A program made the translations under genes and the position numbers. From assembly GCF_025133575.1 (NCBI RefSeq), contig NZ_CP104011.1, positions 1,054,001 to 1,118,000 on the forward strand: 64,000 nt of DNA. The letters are read 5' to 3'. The notes under the pieces were generated by a model, which saw nothing but the letters and a program-made list of their open reading frames with translations, was not told where the DNA came from and did no database searches. Below, one piece after another: positions 1 to 8,545 of the stretch (position 1 is its first letter; each line of letters opens with the position of its first letter). Origin of the DNA: Pseudomonas sp. GCEP-101 (GTDB lineage: Bacteria; Pseudomonadota; Gammaproteobacteria; Pseudomonadales; Pseudomonadaceae).

Positions 1-542
1 GCTGGGTGTTGTGGAACGACTTCGACGCCGAGGTACGCGGCGAGCAGCTGGCCAAGGAAAAATACGACGCCAAGGGCATCACCGCCTCCATCGAAGCCGG
101 CAAGACCTTCGAAGTGGCCAGGACCGACAGCGCCAGCTACTACGTGCAGCCGCAGGCGCAGGTGGTGTACATGGGCGTGAAGGCCGACAGCCACCGCGAG
201 GCCAACGGCACCAAGGTCACCGGCAAGGGCGACGGCAACCTCATGACCCGCCTGGGCGCCCGCGCCGCCGTGCGCAGCAACCAGGAAGGCGGCTTCGCCA
301 ACACCTATGGGGTCGAGCCCTACCTGGAGACCAACTGGATCCACAACTCCAAGGACTTCGGCGCGAAGATGGGCAGCACCTCGTTCGAAATGGACGGCGC
401 GAGCGACATCTTCGAAGTGAAGCTCGGTGCCACCAGCAAGGTGAACAGCCGGGTCAATGTCTGGGGTGAAGTGGGCAAGCAGTACGGCGACAACGGCTAC
501 CGCGACCAGGCGGTAACGCTGGGGCTGAAGGTCAACTTCTGA
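1..542 (+). CDS. Autotransporter outer-membrane beta-barrel domain, C-terminal fragment
   Basis: The gene enters from the left edge; only its last ~180 residues are visible and the reading frame is open to base 3. Alternating aromatic/hydrophobic and polar residues with short turns, and repeated segments such as YVQPQAQVVYMG, YGVEPYLETNWIH and VNVWGEVGKQYG, are typical of the 12-strand autotransporter translocator barrel. The protein ends in the strand VTLGLKVNF with terminal Phe, the usual BAM-recognition signature. The barrel would sit in the outer membrane and export an N-terminal passenger that lies outside the window, so the passenger function is unknown. A strong terminator follows at once, so this is the last gene of its transcript. 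Confidence 0.85.
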   Translation, partial: WVLWNDFDAEVRGEQLAKEKYDAKGITASIEAGKTFEVARTDSASYYVQPQAQVVYMGVKADSHREANGTKVTGKGDGNLMTRLGARAAVRSNQEGGFANTYGVEPYLETNWIHNSKDFGAKMGSTSFEMDGASDIFEVKLGATSKVNSRVNVWGEVGKQYGDNGYRDQAVTLGLKVNF

Positions 543-559
543 CCCTGCCGTGAACCCGG

Positions 560-589
560 GCCGCCGCAGGCAACTGCGGCGGCTTTTTT
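560..589 (+). terminator. Rho-independent terminator of the autotransporter gene
   Basis: Perfect 10-bp stem (GCCGCCGCAG / CTGCGGCGGC) with a GCAA tetraloop followed by six T, 17 bases after the stop codon. Confidence 0.92.
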
Positions 590-667
590 CTGCGGACGAT
601 TCCCGTGCGAGCGCGCCATGGGCCAGACGGCCCCGCCCGTACCACAAGGAGACGCTGGCGTTGGGCG

Positions 668-691
668 GTTCGCGAGCAAGCTCGCTCCTAC
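668..691. repeat. REP palindrome
   Basis: GTTCGCGAGCAAGCTCGCTC followed by CTAC. This is the commonest short palindrome in the window; close copies lie near 4.0, 9.2, 19.6, 22.7, 23.0, 25.3, 32.2 and 59.7 kb, always outside genes. Confidence 0.85.
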
Positions 692-709
692 AAAGACCCC
701 ATCCCCGCC

Positions 710-1010
710 TTTGGCTTTGACGAGGCTTCCAGGGAAACATCCGCACGCGCCGAACGCCCCGTTCAGGAGGCCGCGTTGAATGGGATTTTCAGGGGTTGAG
801 CGACATGGATGTCGCGAAAGCCACGATGGGCCAGGGATGGCCCGTCGTGGCGTGCCCCTGAAACTTCCATTCAACGAGGGAATTTTTCGCCTAGGCGAAA
901 AACCGGATGTCCGGGGCAAGCCTTCTTGGTTACTTCTTCGGCGTTTGGAAGAAGTGACTCGCCCGAGGGGGCGAAACACTGAGCCCGCGCGCGCGCCGAA
1001 GCCACGCTGG
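710..1010 (+). repeat. Structured multi-hairpin repeat, copy 1
   Basis: This stretch has a second, diverged copy at 9279-9577. It holds an outer stem (776-795 with 855-874) enclosing two hairpins (800-815 and 820-851). Four more hairpins follow: 883-902, 903-914, 929-958 with loop GGCGTTTG, and 960-973. The two copies differ in sequence mostly where both partners of a base pair changed, which indicates selection on structure. No convincing ORF, terminal inverted repeat with target duplication, or transposase is visible. It could be a structured RNA or a non-autonomous mobile element. The remaining bases between here and bphO (1011-1207) show nothing further that I can support. Confidence 0.75.
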
Positions 1011-1207
1011 AACGCCCAGGCCAACGCAACCTATCTGCAACGCCAGAAACGCCGGCCCTACCGACAGATAGCGGACATGGCCCGCTATACAAGGAACCCC
1101 CGCCCGACGCCCCGAAAGCCTGACAATTCGATCAACTTTTCCCGATATCGCACGGTCGTACAAGCCTTGCTGCTATGCTCTGCACCTCGACGAAAGGTGG
1201 ACCCGCA

Positions 1208-1816
1208 ATGACGGCGATGACTTCGCAACCGAACGAACGCCCGGGCCTCTCGCCCGCGCTGGCCGCACTGCGTGCCGCCACCCAGGCCCTGCATGCCGAC
1301 CTCGACCGCCGCTCCCCTCTGAGCAGGGCGCTGACCCACGCCGACTACCTCGACCACGCCGAACGCGTGCTGGGCTGGATGCGTCCGCTGGAGCAGTCCC
1401 TCTGGCCGCTCTGGCCGGACGTCGACGATGCCCGCTCGCGCCGCGGCAAGTGCCAGTGGCTGCTGGAGGACCTGCACGCCGGGTCCCGGGCCACCAACGC
1501 GCTGCCGGACTGCCCCGCAGCGCCCGCCGCGAACAGCCTCGCCGAAGCCTTCGGCATCGCCTACGTCGCCGAGGGCGCCACCCTCGGCGGGCGCGTGCTC
1601 TACAAGCGCCTCAAGGCCTCGCTCGAACCGTTGCCGTTGCGCTGGCTGCAGGGCTACGGCGAACACACCGGGGAGCGCTGGAGCGCCTTCCAGCGCCTGC
1701 TGGCCGAACACGTCACCTCGGATGCGGACATCGCGCTCGCCCAGGCGGCCGCGGTGCGCGCCTTTGCCTCCTTCCGCGACTGGGTGCTGGACGCCGCGCC
1801 GGCGGAGCCGGCATGA
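1208..1816 (+). CDS. bphO: Biliverdin-producing heme oxygenase BphO
   Basis: 202-residue soluble heme oxygenase that opens heme to biliverdin, CO and iron, supplying the chromophore for the phytochrome encoded next. The proximal heme ligand is expected at His29 in QALHADLD. The distal-helix motif EGATLGG occurs at 122-128, matching the family GxxYVxEGSTLGG pattern. The start at 1208 is preceded by AAGGTGG; an in-frame start 33 bases upstream would add residues not typical of the family. The stop codon overlaps the bphP start (ATGA at 1813-1816), so the two are translationally coupled. In PAO1 the bphO-bphP pair lies in a different region, so this location may reflect rearrangement. Confidence 0.95.
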   Translation: MTAMTSQPNERPGLSPALAALRAATQALHADLDRRSPLSRALTHADYLDHAERVLGWMRPLEQSLWPLWPDVDDARSRRGKCQWLLEDLHAGSRATNALPDCPAAPAANSLAEAFGIAYVAEGATLGGRVLYKRLKASLEPLPLRWLQGYGEHTGERWSAFQRLLAEHVTSDADIALAQAAAVRAFASFRDWVLDAAPAEPA

Positions 1817-3975
1817 GCGAACAGCCGGTCACCCTCGCCAACTGCGAGGACGAACCCATCCACCTGCCGGGCGCCATCCAGCCCCACGGCGCGCTGATCG
1901 CCGTGGACGACCAGGGCCGCGTGCTCGGCTGCAGCGACAACCTCGGCACCCTGCTGGGCATCGCTCCCGCGCTGGGCGAGCCGCTGGCCGAAGCCGACGT
2001 CGGCCCCGGCGTGCTGGCGATGCTCGCCGAAGGCCTGCGCGAAGACGGCCCCTGGGTCAACAGCGTGGAGGCACGGATCAACCGGCGCTTCTTCGACGTG
2101 ATCGGCCATAGCCACGACGGCGTGCGCTACCTGGAGTTCGAGCGGCGCGCCGCCGGCAGCGCCTCCTTCACCACCTTCGCCCTCAATGCCCAGCGCCTGG
2201 TCGGCCAGTTGCAACTGCGCAACGACGTGGAGAGCCTGCTGGTCAGCGTCACCGAGGAAGTGCGGCGCATGACCGGCTACGACCGGGTGATGGCCTACCG
2301 CTTCAACGAGGACGATTCCGGCGAGGTGGTGGCCGAGTCGCGCCGCGAAGACCTGGAAAGCTACCTCGGCCAACGCTACCCGGCCTCGGACATTCCCGCC
2401 CAGGCGCGCCGCCTGTACCTGCAGAACCCGGTGCGGCTGATCGGCGATGCGGCCTACCAGCCGGTGGCCGTGCACCCCACGCTGAACCCGCGCAGCGGCC
2501 GGCCGTTCGACCTCAGCTTCAGCACCCTGCGCAGCGTGTCGCCGATCCACTGCGAGTACCTGGCCAACATGGGCGTGCGCGCCTCCATGAGCATTTCCAT
2601 CGTGGTCGGCGGGCGTCTCTGGGGGCTGTTCTCCTGCCACCACATGAGCCCGAAGGTGGTGCCCTACCCGATCCGCATGTCCTTCCAGGTGTTCTCCCAG
2701 GTGTGCAGCGCGCTGGTCGAGCGCCTGGAGCAGAGCCGCATCAGCGAACTGCTGCGCCAGGCCTCCGAGCGCCAGCAGGCGTTGCTGCGCCGCGCCCGCG
2801 ACTCCGACGACCTGCTCAGCGCCCTCTCCCGCGCCGACGCCAGCGTCGCCGACCTGCTGCCGTGTGACGGCGCGGTGGTGATGCTCGGCGGGCGCGCCAG
2901 CAGCATCGGCGGCGACTTCGACGACCTGGCCGTGTCCATCGTCGCCCAGCTGCAACAGGACGATCAGCTGGACCTGTTCCACAGCGACCACCGGCTGGCG
3001 CTGAGCGACGACCACCTGGACCCGCGCTACTGCGGGGTCATGGCGATCCGCTTCCATCGCCAGGAGTCCGGCTGGATCGTCTGGCTGCGCCTGGAGCAGG
3101 TGCACCGCATCCGCTGGGGTGGCAAGCCGGAGAAGATCGTCCAGACCGGCCCTTCCGGCCCGCGCCTGACACCGCGCGGCTCGTTCGAGGCCTGGGAGGA
3201 AGTGGTGCGCGGACGCTCCATGCCCTGGACGGCCATCGACCAGAGCATTGCCGAGAAGCTGCGGACCGAGCTGGTGGAGCTGTGCCTCAACCGCGCCGGG
3301 GAGATCGACCGCATGCGCCAGCGCCTGATCGCGGTGCTCGGCCACGACCTGCGCAACCCGCTGCAATCGATCTCCATGGCGGCGGCGATGCTCTCCTCCA
3401 GCGACGTGCGCAACGCCGAGCTGCGCCAGCACATCACCTACTCCAGCAGTCGCATGGAACGGCTGATCAGCCAGATCCTGGAGATGAGCCGTCTGCAAAG
3501 TGGCGCGGGAATGACGGTGAAACCGGTGGCCGCCGACCTCTCGCGGCTGGTGCGCGACATCGTCCAGGAAACCGACGTGGCCTATCCGGGGCTATCCATC
3601 GAGACCGCCATCGAGGGCGGCGTGCAAGCCCAGGTCGATCCGGATCGCTACCTGCAGGTGGTCGCCAACCTGCTGAGCAACGCCCGTCACCACGGCCGCC
3701 CGGGCCGGCCGGTCCTGGTGGAGCTGTGCCGGCAGGGTGATCTGGCGCGGCTGAGCATTCTCAACGAGGCCGAAGCGCTGGACGACGCGCGCCTGGCCAA
3801 CCTGTTCGAGCCCTTCAAGCAGGACGCCGGCGGCCATGGCCGCAACAAGAGCGGGCTGGGCATCGGCCTGTACATTTCCCAGGCCATCGTCAGCGCGCAC
3901 GGCGGACGCATCGACGTGGAGCAGGCCGACGGCATCATCACCTTCAGCGTGCTGGTGCCGCTGCTGCCGGCCTAG
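1813..3975 (+). CDS. bphP: Bacteriophytochrome histidine kinase BphP
   Basis: 720-residue red/far-red photoreceptor. Cys11 in the N-terminal stretch is the expected biliverdin attachment site, followed by PAS (about 15-115), GAF (about 130-300, with RYPASDIPAQARRLY near 190) and PHY. The PHY tongue carries PRGSFEAWEE near 453. The histidine-kinase output has an H-box AVLGHDLRNPLQ with phosphoacceptor His511, an N-box LLSNARHHG and a G-box SGLGIGLYIS near 682. Length is close to the 728 residues of PAO1 BphP. No response regulator follows, so the phosphorelay partner is encoded elsewhere. The downstream region holds an inverted REP pair. Confidence 0.96.
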   Translation: MSEQPVTLANCEDEPIHLPGAIQPHGALIAVDDQGRVLGCSDNLGTLLGIAPALGEPLAEADVGPGVLAMLAEGLREDGPWVNSVEARINRRFFDVIGHSHDGVRYLEFERRAAGSASFTTFALNAQRLVGQLQLRNDVESLLVSVTEEVRRMTGYDRVMAYRFNEDDSGEVVAESRREDLESYLGQRYPASDIPAQARRLYLQNPVRLIGDAAYQPVAVHPTLNPRSGRPFDLSFSTLRSVSPIHCEYLANMGVRASMSISIVVGGRLWGLFSCHHMSPKVVPYPIRMSFQVFSQVCSALVERLEQSRISELLRQASERQQALLRRARDSDDLLSALSRADASVADLLPCDGAVVMLGGRASSIGGDFDDLAVSIVAQLQQDDQLDLFHSDHRLALSDDHLDPRYCGVMAIRFHRQESGWIVWLRLEQVHRIRWGGKPEKIVQTGPSGPRLTPRGSFEAWEEVVRGRSMPWTAIDQSIAEKLRTELVELCLNRAGEIDRMRQRLIAVLGHDLRNPLQSISMAAAMLSSSDVRNAELRQHITYSSSRMERLISQILEMSRLQSGAGMTVKPVAADLSRLVRDIVQETDVAYPGLSIETAIEGGVQAQVDPDRYLQVVANLLSNARHHGRPGRPVLVELCRQGDLARLSILNEAEALDDARLANLFEPFKQDAGGHGRNKSGLGIGLYISQAIVSAHGGRIDVEQADGIITFSVLVPLLPA

Positions 3976-3996
3976 CCGCAGCGCGCCCCTATCCCT

Positions 3997-4070
3997 GTAG
4001 GAGCGAGCTTGCTCGCGAACCCTGACAGGCATTCGGACTCAGTCGGTTCGCGAGCAAGCTCGCTCCTACA
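3997..4070. repeat. Inverted REP pair (BIME-like)
   Basis: GTAGGAGCGAGCTTGCTCGC is followed after about 24 bases by its reverse complement ending in GCTCGCTCCTAC. The paired palindromes could fold into one long hairpin at the end of the bphOP transcript. Confidence 0.85.
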
Positions 4071-4082
4071 AAAGGCAGACGC

Positions 4083-4110
4083 AAAAACGGCGCCCCACGG
4101 CGCCGCCTTC
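4083..4110. terminator. Possible bidirectional terminator between bphP and the DksA-like gene
   Basis: AAAACGGCGCC, three-base spacer, CGGCGCCG then CCTT. It lies between convergent genes; the T-tract is poor, so the call is weak. Confidence 0.4.
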
Positions 4111-4127
4111 CTGTCACGCAGCAAACC

Positions 4128-4394
4128 TCAGCGCAGCTGGCTGTCCTTGCTGCCGCGCCGGTTGTAGCCGGCGTAGTTCGCCTGCTCCTTGTCGTGTTCG
4201 GCCTGGCAGTTCACGCACAGACGCACGCCCGGAATGGCCTTGCGCCGCGCCTCGGGAATCGGCGCGTCGCACTCTTCGCAATGGGTCAGGCTCTCGCCCT
4301 TGGGTAATTGGTTGCGCGCCCGTGCGATGGCGTCCTCGATGGTGCTGTCGATCTGCTCCTGAACCGCGCCGTCGTTTGCCCAGCCACTGGCCAT
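4128..4394 (-). CDS. DksA/TraR-type zinc-finger protein (YbiI-like)
   Basis: 88-residue protein with a short acidic helical N-terminus and a four-cysteine zinc finger (C39-x2-C42 and C60-x2-C63). It is much shorter than DksA (about 150 residues) and lacks the long coiled coil that reaches the RNA polymerase active site. It belongs with the small YbiI/TraR-like members; an effect on RNA polymerase is inferred from the family and not visible here. GGAGG sits five bases before the ATG. It is probably the equivalent of the PAO1 gene near PA4870, given the neighbours that follow. Confidence 0.85.
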   Translation of the reverse strand: MASGWANDGAVQEQIDSTIEDAIARARNQLPKGESLTHCEECDAPIPEARRKAIPGVRLCVNCQAEHDKEQANYAGYNRRGSKDSQLR

Positions 4395-4576
4395 GGCGAC
4401 CTCCGATGATTGATCAGTATTTATACAGATATGAAGGGCGCCGGGCGCAATTGCAAGGGGCGGTCGTCATGAGACAAAAGCGGCATTCGACGCCAGGACT
4501 ATCGGACTTATCTGACATTCAATCCTGAAGCGGATCACGAAAATGGCGGCCAGATCGTCTTCTTAAGGATTTTCCG

Positions 4577-5239
4577 ATGCGACTCGTCCCCGCGCTGCTC
4601 GCCGGCCTGCTGCTGTCCGGCACGCTGGCGGCCGCCCCCGCCAAGGGCCCGACCAACCTCCGCACCGACCCACTGCTCCAGGACATCGAACGCTACCTGC
4701 TGTTGTACGCCGCCACCGGGGATGAACGCTTCCTCACGCGGCTGAACAGCCTCGGCGCGGTGTTCGAGAAGAAACTGGACGGGCAGAAGCAGGCCGCCAC
4801 CCTGAAGGACATCTGGCAACTGCACCAGCAGACGCTGGAGAAGGTGCACGACGCGTACACCAAGCGCGGCGTCGACCTGCGCCAGGCCCTGCAGCAGACC
4901 CGGCAGGTGGCCGAACTGTTCGACAGCTTCCTGCAACCGGCTCCCGGTGCGACGCAGGCGCCGACGTTGCTGGACGAGGTACGCGAACTGGCCCTGCTGG
5001 AAGCCCGCGGCGCCAACCGCAAGCTGCTGGGCGAGCTGACCGCGGCCGATGGCCGGCGCATCGCCGAACTGCAGGAGGAGGTCCAGGCGCGCCTGGAGGC
5101 CCTGCCGGACAGCCCCGAGCGGGACAAGCTGCAACTGCACTGGCGCTACCTGCGCAAGGCGCAGACAGCGGATGGCACCTTGCTCTACCCGTTCAACGCG
5201 CAGATCGAGTACCTCACTGCCCACCTGCCCCAGGGCTGA
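4577..5239 (+). CDS. Exported helical protein of unknown function
   Basis: 220 residues with a clear Sec signal peptide (residues 1 to about 20, ending in LAAAPA). The mature part is strongly predicted as amphipathic helices rich in Leu, Gln, Glu and Arg, without cysteines or a recognisable domain, so a periplasmic helical-bundle protein is likely. AAGGA lies upstream of the ATG. It ends 26 bases from the convergent decarboxylase gene. I do not recognise the family beyond a conserved Pseudomonas exported protein. Confidence 0.75.
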   Translation: MRLVPALLAGLLLSGTLAAAPAKGPTNLRTDPLLQDIERYLLLYAATGDERFLTRLNSLGAVFEKKLDGQKQAATLKDIWQLHQQTLEKVHDAYTKRGVDLRQALQQTRQVAELFDSFLQPAPGATQAPTLLDEVRELALLEARGANRKLLGELTAADGRRIAELQEEVQARLEALPDSPERDKLQLHWRYLRKAQTADGTLLYPFNAQIEYLTAHLPQG

Positions 5240-5265
5240 TGCCTGGGGGCGAAGAAAACGCTGCG

Positions 5266-6129
5266 TTACTCCTTCACTTCCATGTATTCGCGCGCCCAGA
5301 TCTGGTACTCCTCGGGCAGCGTGTACTTCTTCGCCAGTTCAGAGGCGGTCAGGTCGGAGGCGTGCACGCCGCGCTGCTCGCGCAGGCAATCGTAGGTCGC
5401 CTTGATGGCGGCGAAGTAGGCCGCATGGCCATCGACCACGATGCGCACGCCAAGCTCCGCCAGGCGCGCATCGTCGCGCAGCTCGGGGTTGCCGTAGGAC
5501 ACCAGCATCAGCGGCACGGACAGGTGGCGGGAGATGACTTCCAGATGGTCGAAATCGCGGATGCCGACCATGCAGATGCCATCGGCGCCGGCAGCCTGGT
5601 AAGCCAGGGTGCGGCGGATCACGTCGTCCACTTCCAGCACTTCGGCGTTGGTGCGGGCAATGATCGCCATTTCCGGGTCGATGCGCGCTTCCAGCGCCGC
5701 GCGGATCTTGCCGACGCCTTCCTCGACCGGGATCAGGTCGGTGGACTTGCGGCCGAACTGCGCCGGCAGCAGGGTGTCCTCGATGGTCAGCGCGGCGACG
5801 CCGGCGCGTTCCAGCTCGACGATGGTGCGCATGGTGTTGAGCGCATTGCCGTAGCCGTGGTCGGCATCGGCGATGACCGGCAGGCGGGCGACGCGGCCGA
5901 TGCGGGTGGCCTGCTCGACGAATTCGCTGAGGGTGATCAGGGCGAAGTCAGGCGCCGCCAGAACTTGTAGTGAAGCTACAGAACCGCCCAGGATGCCCAC
6001 CTCGAACCCCAGATCCGCGGCGATGCGCGCCGACATCGGATCGAACACCGAAGCGGTGTGGTAGCAGGTGGAAGAATTCAGTAAGGCGCGGAAATCCTTG
6101 CGCAATTCGTGAAAGGAGGCTCTGTGCAT
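5266..6129 (-). CDS. Oxaloacetate decarboxylase-like enzyme (isocitrate lyase/PEP mutase superfamily)
   Basis: 287 residues, matching in length and almost residue for residue what I remember of PAO1 PA4872, a structurally characterised oxaloacetate decarboxylase. The superfamily metal site is visible as ADADHGYGN with D88 and D90, and the phosphate/carboxylate-binding stretch [16 protein letters not shown] lies near the N-terminus. It would convert oxaloacetate to pyruvate and CO2 in the cytoplasm. A start four codons upstream is possible, but MHRAS matches the homologue. A TGTAG-N5-CTACA palindrome lies inside the gene (5966-5980) and two more lie upstream (6189-6227), suggesting repression by a dedicated regulator. 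Confidence 0.93.
   Translation of the reverse strand: MHRASFHELRKDFRALLNSSTCYHTASVFDPMSARIAADLGFEVGILGGSVASLQVLAAPDFALITLSEFVEQATRIGRVARLPVIADADHGYGNALNTMRTIVELERAGVAALTIEDTLLPAQFGRKSTDLIPVEEGVGKIRAALEARIDPEMAIIARTNAEVLEVDDVIRRTLAYQAAGADGICMVGIRDFDHLEVISRHLSVPLMLVSYGNPELRDDARLAELGVRIVVDGHAAYFAAIKATYDCLREQRGVHASDLTASELAKKYTLPEEYQIWAREYMEVKE
5966..5980. promoter_or_regulatory. Candidate intragenic operator (TGTAG-N5-CTACA)
   Basis: TGTAGTGAAGCTACA, 15 bp, has the same half-sites and spacing as the two upstream sites. It lies about 150 bp inside the decarboxylase gene, where an auxiliary operator for DNA looping could sit. Confidence 0.4.
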
Positions 6130-6188
6130 GGTGGGATCCAACTGCGAATACGGGGTGGGAGAACGGAAATCAGATAGTGGAAAACTCT

Positions 6189-6227
6189 TGTAGGAAAACT
6201 ACAGGAACACAATGTAGCAAAACTACA
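6189..6227. promoter_or_regulatory. Tandem operator palindromes in the decarboxylase/yegD divergent region
   Basis: TGTAGGAAAACTACA (6189-6203) and TGTAGCAAAACTACA (6213-6227) are two 15-bp palindromes with identical half-sites and centres 24 bp apart. They lie 60-98 bases upstream of the minus-strand decarboxylase gene, in the 287-bp region shared with yegD. The motif loosely resembles RpiR/HexR-type operators, but the regulator is not identified. Confidence 0.65.
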
Positions 6228-6416
6228 AGCTACTCCCCAAGCCCTCTTTGCCACCATCGCTTCCCGACGGATAACCAGGGTCGGTCGAGGTTTCCGCACG
6301 CCGGTGCGTCCCCGCGGCAATGTCACGCGGCTCGTCAGGAAAGCTCGAGCGCCCCTGCATTTCCTACGGCGCTGGCGTACACTGCGCGGCCGTTTTTTCT
6401 CCGGACACCGCGCACC

Positions 6417-7682
6417 ATGTTCCCGACCACCGCTTCCCGCGCCCTGGGTATCGACTTCGGCACCTCCAACTCCACCGTCGGCTGGTGGCGTCCGGACAGC
6501 GAGCCGCTGATCGCCCTGGAAGACGACAAGATCACCCTGCCCTCGGTGATCTTCTTCAACGTCGAGGAACGCCGTCCGGTCTATGGCCGCCTGGCCCTGC
6601 ACGAATACCTGGAAGGCTACGAAGGCCGCCTGATGCGCTCGCTGAAAAGCCTGCTGGGCTCCTCGCTGCTGAAAAGCGAGACCACCGTGCTGGGCAGCGC
6701 CATGCCGTTCAAGGACCTGCTGGGGCTGTTCATCGGTGAGCTGAAGAAGCGTGCGGAAAACGTCGCCGGGCGCGAGTTCGAGTCCGTGGTGCTGGGCCGG
6801 CCGGTGTTCTTCGTCGACGACGATCCCAAGGCCGACCAGGACGCCCAGGACACGCTGGTGGCGGTGGCGCACAAGCTCGGTTTCAAGGACGTCTCCTTCC
6901 AGTACGAACCGCTGGCGGCGGCCTTCGACTACGAGCGCAGCATCGAGCGCGAAGAACTCGTGCTGATCGTCGACATCGGCGGCGGTACCTCGGACTTCTC
7001 GCTGGTGCGCCTGTCGCCGGAGCGCCGCGACGTCGCCGACCGCCAGGGCGACATCCTCGCCACCGGCGGCGTGCACATCGGCGGCACCGACTTCGACAAG
7101 CAACTGAGCATCCAGGGCGTGATGCCGCTGTTCGGCTACGGCAGCCGGATGAAGAGCGATGCCTTCATGCCCACCAGCTACCACCTCAACCTCGCCACCT
7201 GGCACACCATCAACGCGGTGTACGCCCAGAAGTCCCAGCTGGCGCTGCAGAACATGCGCTATGACATCGTCGACGCCACCGGCATCGACCGCCTGTTCAA
7301 GCTCATCGAGCAGCGCGCCGGCCACTGGCTGGCCATGCAGGTGGAAGCGAGCAAGATCGAACTGTCCGACGCCCAGCGGCGCGACATCGACCTGGCGCGC
7401 ATCGAAGCCGGTCTGGTCGCCGAGCTGAGCCGCGAGCTGTTCGAGGCCGCCATCGCCCCGCTGCTGGAGCGCGTGCGCGGCAGCATCAGCGAGCTGCTCA
7501 ATTGCGCCGACGTGGACCCGGCGCGGGTCGACACGGTGTTCTTCACCGGCGGCTCCTCCGGCGTGCCGGCGCTGCGCCAGAGCGTGGCGGCGATGCTGCC
7601 CAACGCACGCCACATCGATGGGGACCGCTTTGGCGGGATCGGCAACGGCCTGGCCATCGAGGCGATGAAGCGCTACGGCTGA
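6417..7682 (+). CDS. yegD: Hsp70 family ATPase, YegD-like
   Basis: 421 residues, actin-fold ATPase of the DnaK superfamily. Phosphate-1 loop GIDFGTSNST at 11-20, phosphate-2 loop VDIGGGTSDFSLV near 181-195 and adenosine motif FFTGGSSGVPALR near 374. The C-terminal substrate-binding and lid domains of DnaK are missing, as in E. coli YegD (about 450 residues). Client and co-chaperone are unknown. The reading frame is open far upstream, but the ATG at 6417 starts just before the ATPase fold. Matches PA4873 by position. Confidence 0.92.
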   Translation: MFPTTASRALGIDFGTSNSTVGWWRPDSEPLIALEDDKITLPSVIFFNVEERRPVYGRLALHEYLEGYEGRLMRSLKSLLGSSLLKSETTVLGSAMPFKDLLGLFIGELKKRAENVAGREFESVVLGRPVFFVDDDPKADQDAQDTLVAVAHKLGFKDVSFQYEPLAAAFDYERSIEREELVLIVDIGGGTSDFSLVRLSPERRDVADRQGDILATGGVHIGGTDFDKQLSIQGVMPLFGYGSRMKSDAFMPTSYHLNLATWHTINAVYAQKSQLALQNMRYDIVDATGIDRLFKLIEQRAGHWLAMQVEASKIELSDAQRRDIDLARIEAGLVAELSRELFEAAIAPLLERVRGSISELLNCADVDPARVDTVFFTGGSSGVPALRQSVAAMLPNARHIDGDRFGGIGNGLAIEAMKRYG

Positions 7683-7754
7683 GCGGTCGCGCACTGACGG
7701 CGATGCCGCCATGGGCTAGTGTGGCGGTAATGCCCCTCGCGCCCGGAGTCCGCC

Positions 7755-7973
7755 ATGCGCCTCGTCCAGTTCACCAGCCTGCTGCTCCTGTCCGCCGCCC
7801 TGTCCGCCTGCGGCCTGGGCGAAACCGCCGCCACCGCGGCCACCACCGCCAACCTGCAGGCCCAGCAGGCGCAACAGGCCCAGCAGCAGATGCAGCAGCT
7901 CAAGCAGCAGGTCGATGCGGCCAACGTGCAGAACCAGCAGCGCCTGGACGATGCCCTGAAGCAATCCCAGTAA
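7755..7973 (+). CDS. Small glutamine-rich lipoprotein
   Basis: 72 residues with a lipoprotein signal peptide (LSAC, Cys19), a short Ala/Thr linker and a mature tail dominated by Gln and Ala heptads (residues 33-70) that should form a coiled coil. GGAG precedes the ATG. It would be anchored to the inner or outer membrane face; the size and coiled coil recall Lpp-like proteins, but no peptidoglycan-linking C-terminal Lys is present. Position fits PA4874. Function unknown. Confidence 0.75.
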   Translation: MRLVQFTSLLLLSAALSACGLGETAATAATTANLQAQQAQQAQQQMQQLKQQVDAANVQNQQRLDDALKQSQ

Positions 7974-8059
7974 ACCCTGGCCGCGCAGATTTCTTGAACG
8001 CCCGAACATGACCTAGGCTCCAAGTTGAGCGAGTGAGTTGCTCAACCAAGGAGAACACC

Positions 8060-8404
8060 ATGTACAAGCGATCACTGCTGGCGCTGATGGTACTGGCCTC
8101 GGTGGCGGGCTGCGCGTCCACCAAGGTGCAGAACCCGGTCAACTACATCACCTTCCGCGACCAGCCGCTGGTGCGCAATGTCGAGAAGGGGATGAGCCAG
8201 GAAGAAGTCCTGAAGATTGGCGGCACGCCGTCCTCGACGCAGAAGCGCCTGATGAAGCCGGGCAGCTGCAACAGCTACATCCTCAGCAAGGACGGCCAGC
8301 AACAGCCGTTCTACGTGAGCTTCGACGGCAGCGGCCGGGTCGATGGCTCGGGCTTTCTGACCTGTTCCGAACTGGACCGGCACGAGCGCGACTACCAGCC
8401 CTGA
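8060..8404 (+). CDS. osmE: Osmotically inducible lipoprotein OsmE
   Basis: 114 residues with a lipobox ending at Cys18 (VAGCAS) and a BamE/SmpA-like domain (NVEKGMSQEEVLKIGGTPSS). The family is outer-membrane-facing and induced by osmotic stress or stationary phase. AAGGAG lies seven bases before the ATG, which decides the start over an in-frame upstream TTG-type extension. Length is close to E. coli OsmE (112). It is probably the equivalent of PA4876. A terminator follows. Confidence 0.93.
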   Translation: MYKRSLLALMVLASVAGCASTKVQNPVNYITFRDQPLVRNVEKGMSQEEVLKIGGTPSSTQKRLMKPGSCNSYILSKDGQQQPFYVSFDGSGRVDGSGFLTCSELDRHERDYQP

Positions 8405-8425
8405 CGGCCCTGCGGGCGGTACGAC

Positions 8426-8457
8426 AAGGCCCTCGCCCTGTGGCGGGGGCCTTTTCA
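8426..8457 (+). terminator. Terminator after osmE
   Basis: AAGGCCCTCGCC ... GGCGGGGGCCTT followed by TT, beginning about 20 bases after the osmE stop. Confidence 0.8.
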
Positions 8458-8545
8458 TTGGGCGCTGCGGCGCCCTCCGGCGTGCGGGATGGTCGCGCCA
8501 CGCGGCGGCCGTCTATCATCGGTGCAGCCACGACAGGAGCCGAGC

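Noticed and set aside
497..1024. Minus-strand ORF over the first structured repeat
   Set aside because: Arg/Pro/Ser-rich, and copy 2 of the repeat encodes a different frame; conservation is in base pairing, not in a peptide.
1450..1812. Upstream extension of the bphP reading frame through bphO
   Set aside because: The extended protein would be Arg/Ala-rich out-of-frame bphO sequence; the phytochrome homology begins at MSEQPVTLANC and the ATGA overlap gives a proper start.
1654..3498. Long minus-strand ORF (614 codons) opposite bphP
   Set aside because: Composition (His/Gln/Ala/Val/Leu-rich, no motif) is that of an antisense shadow of a high-GC gene.
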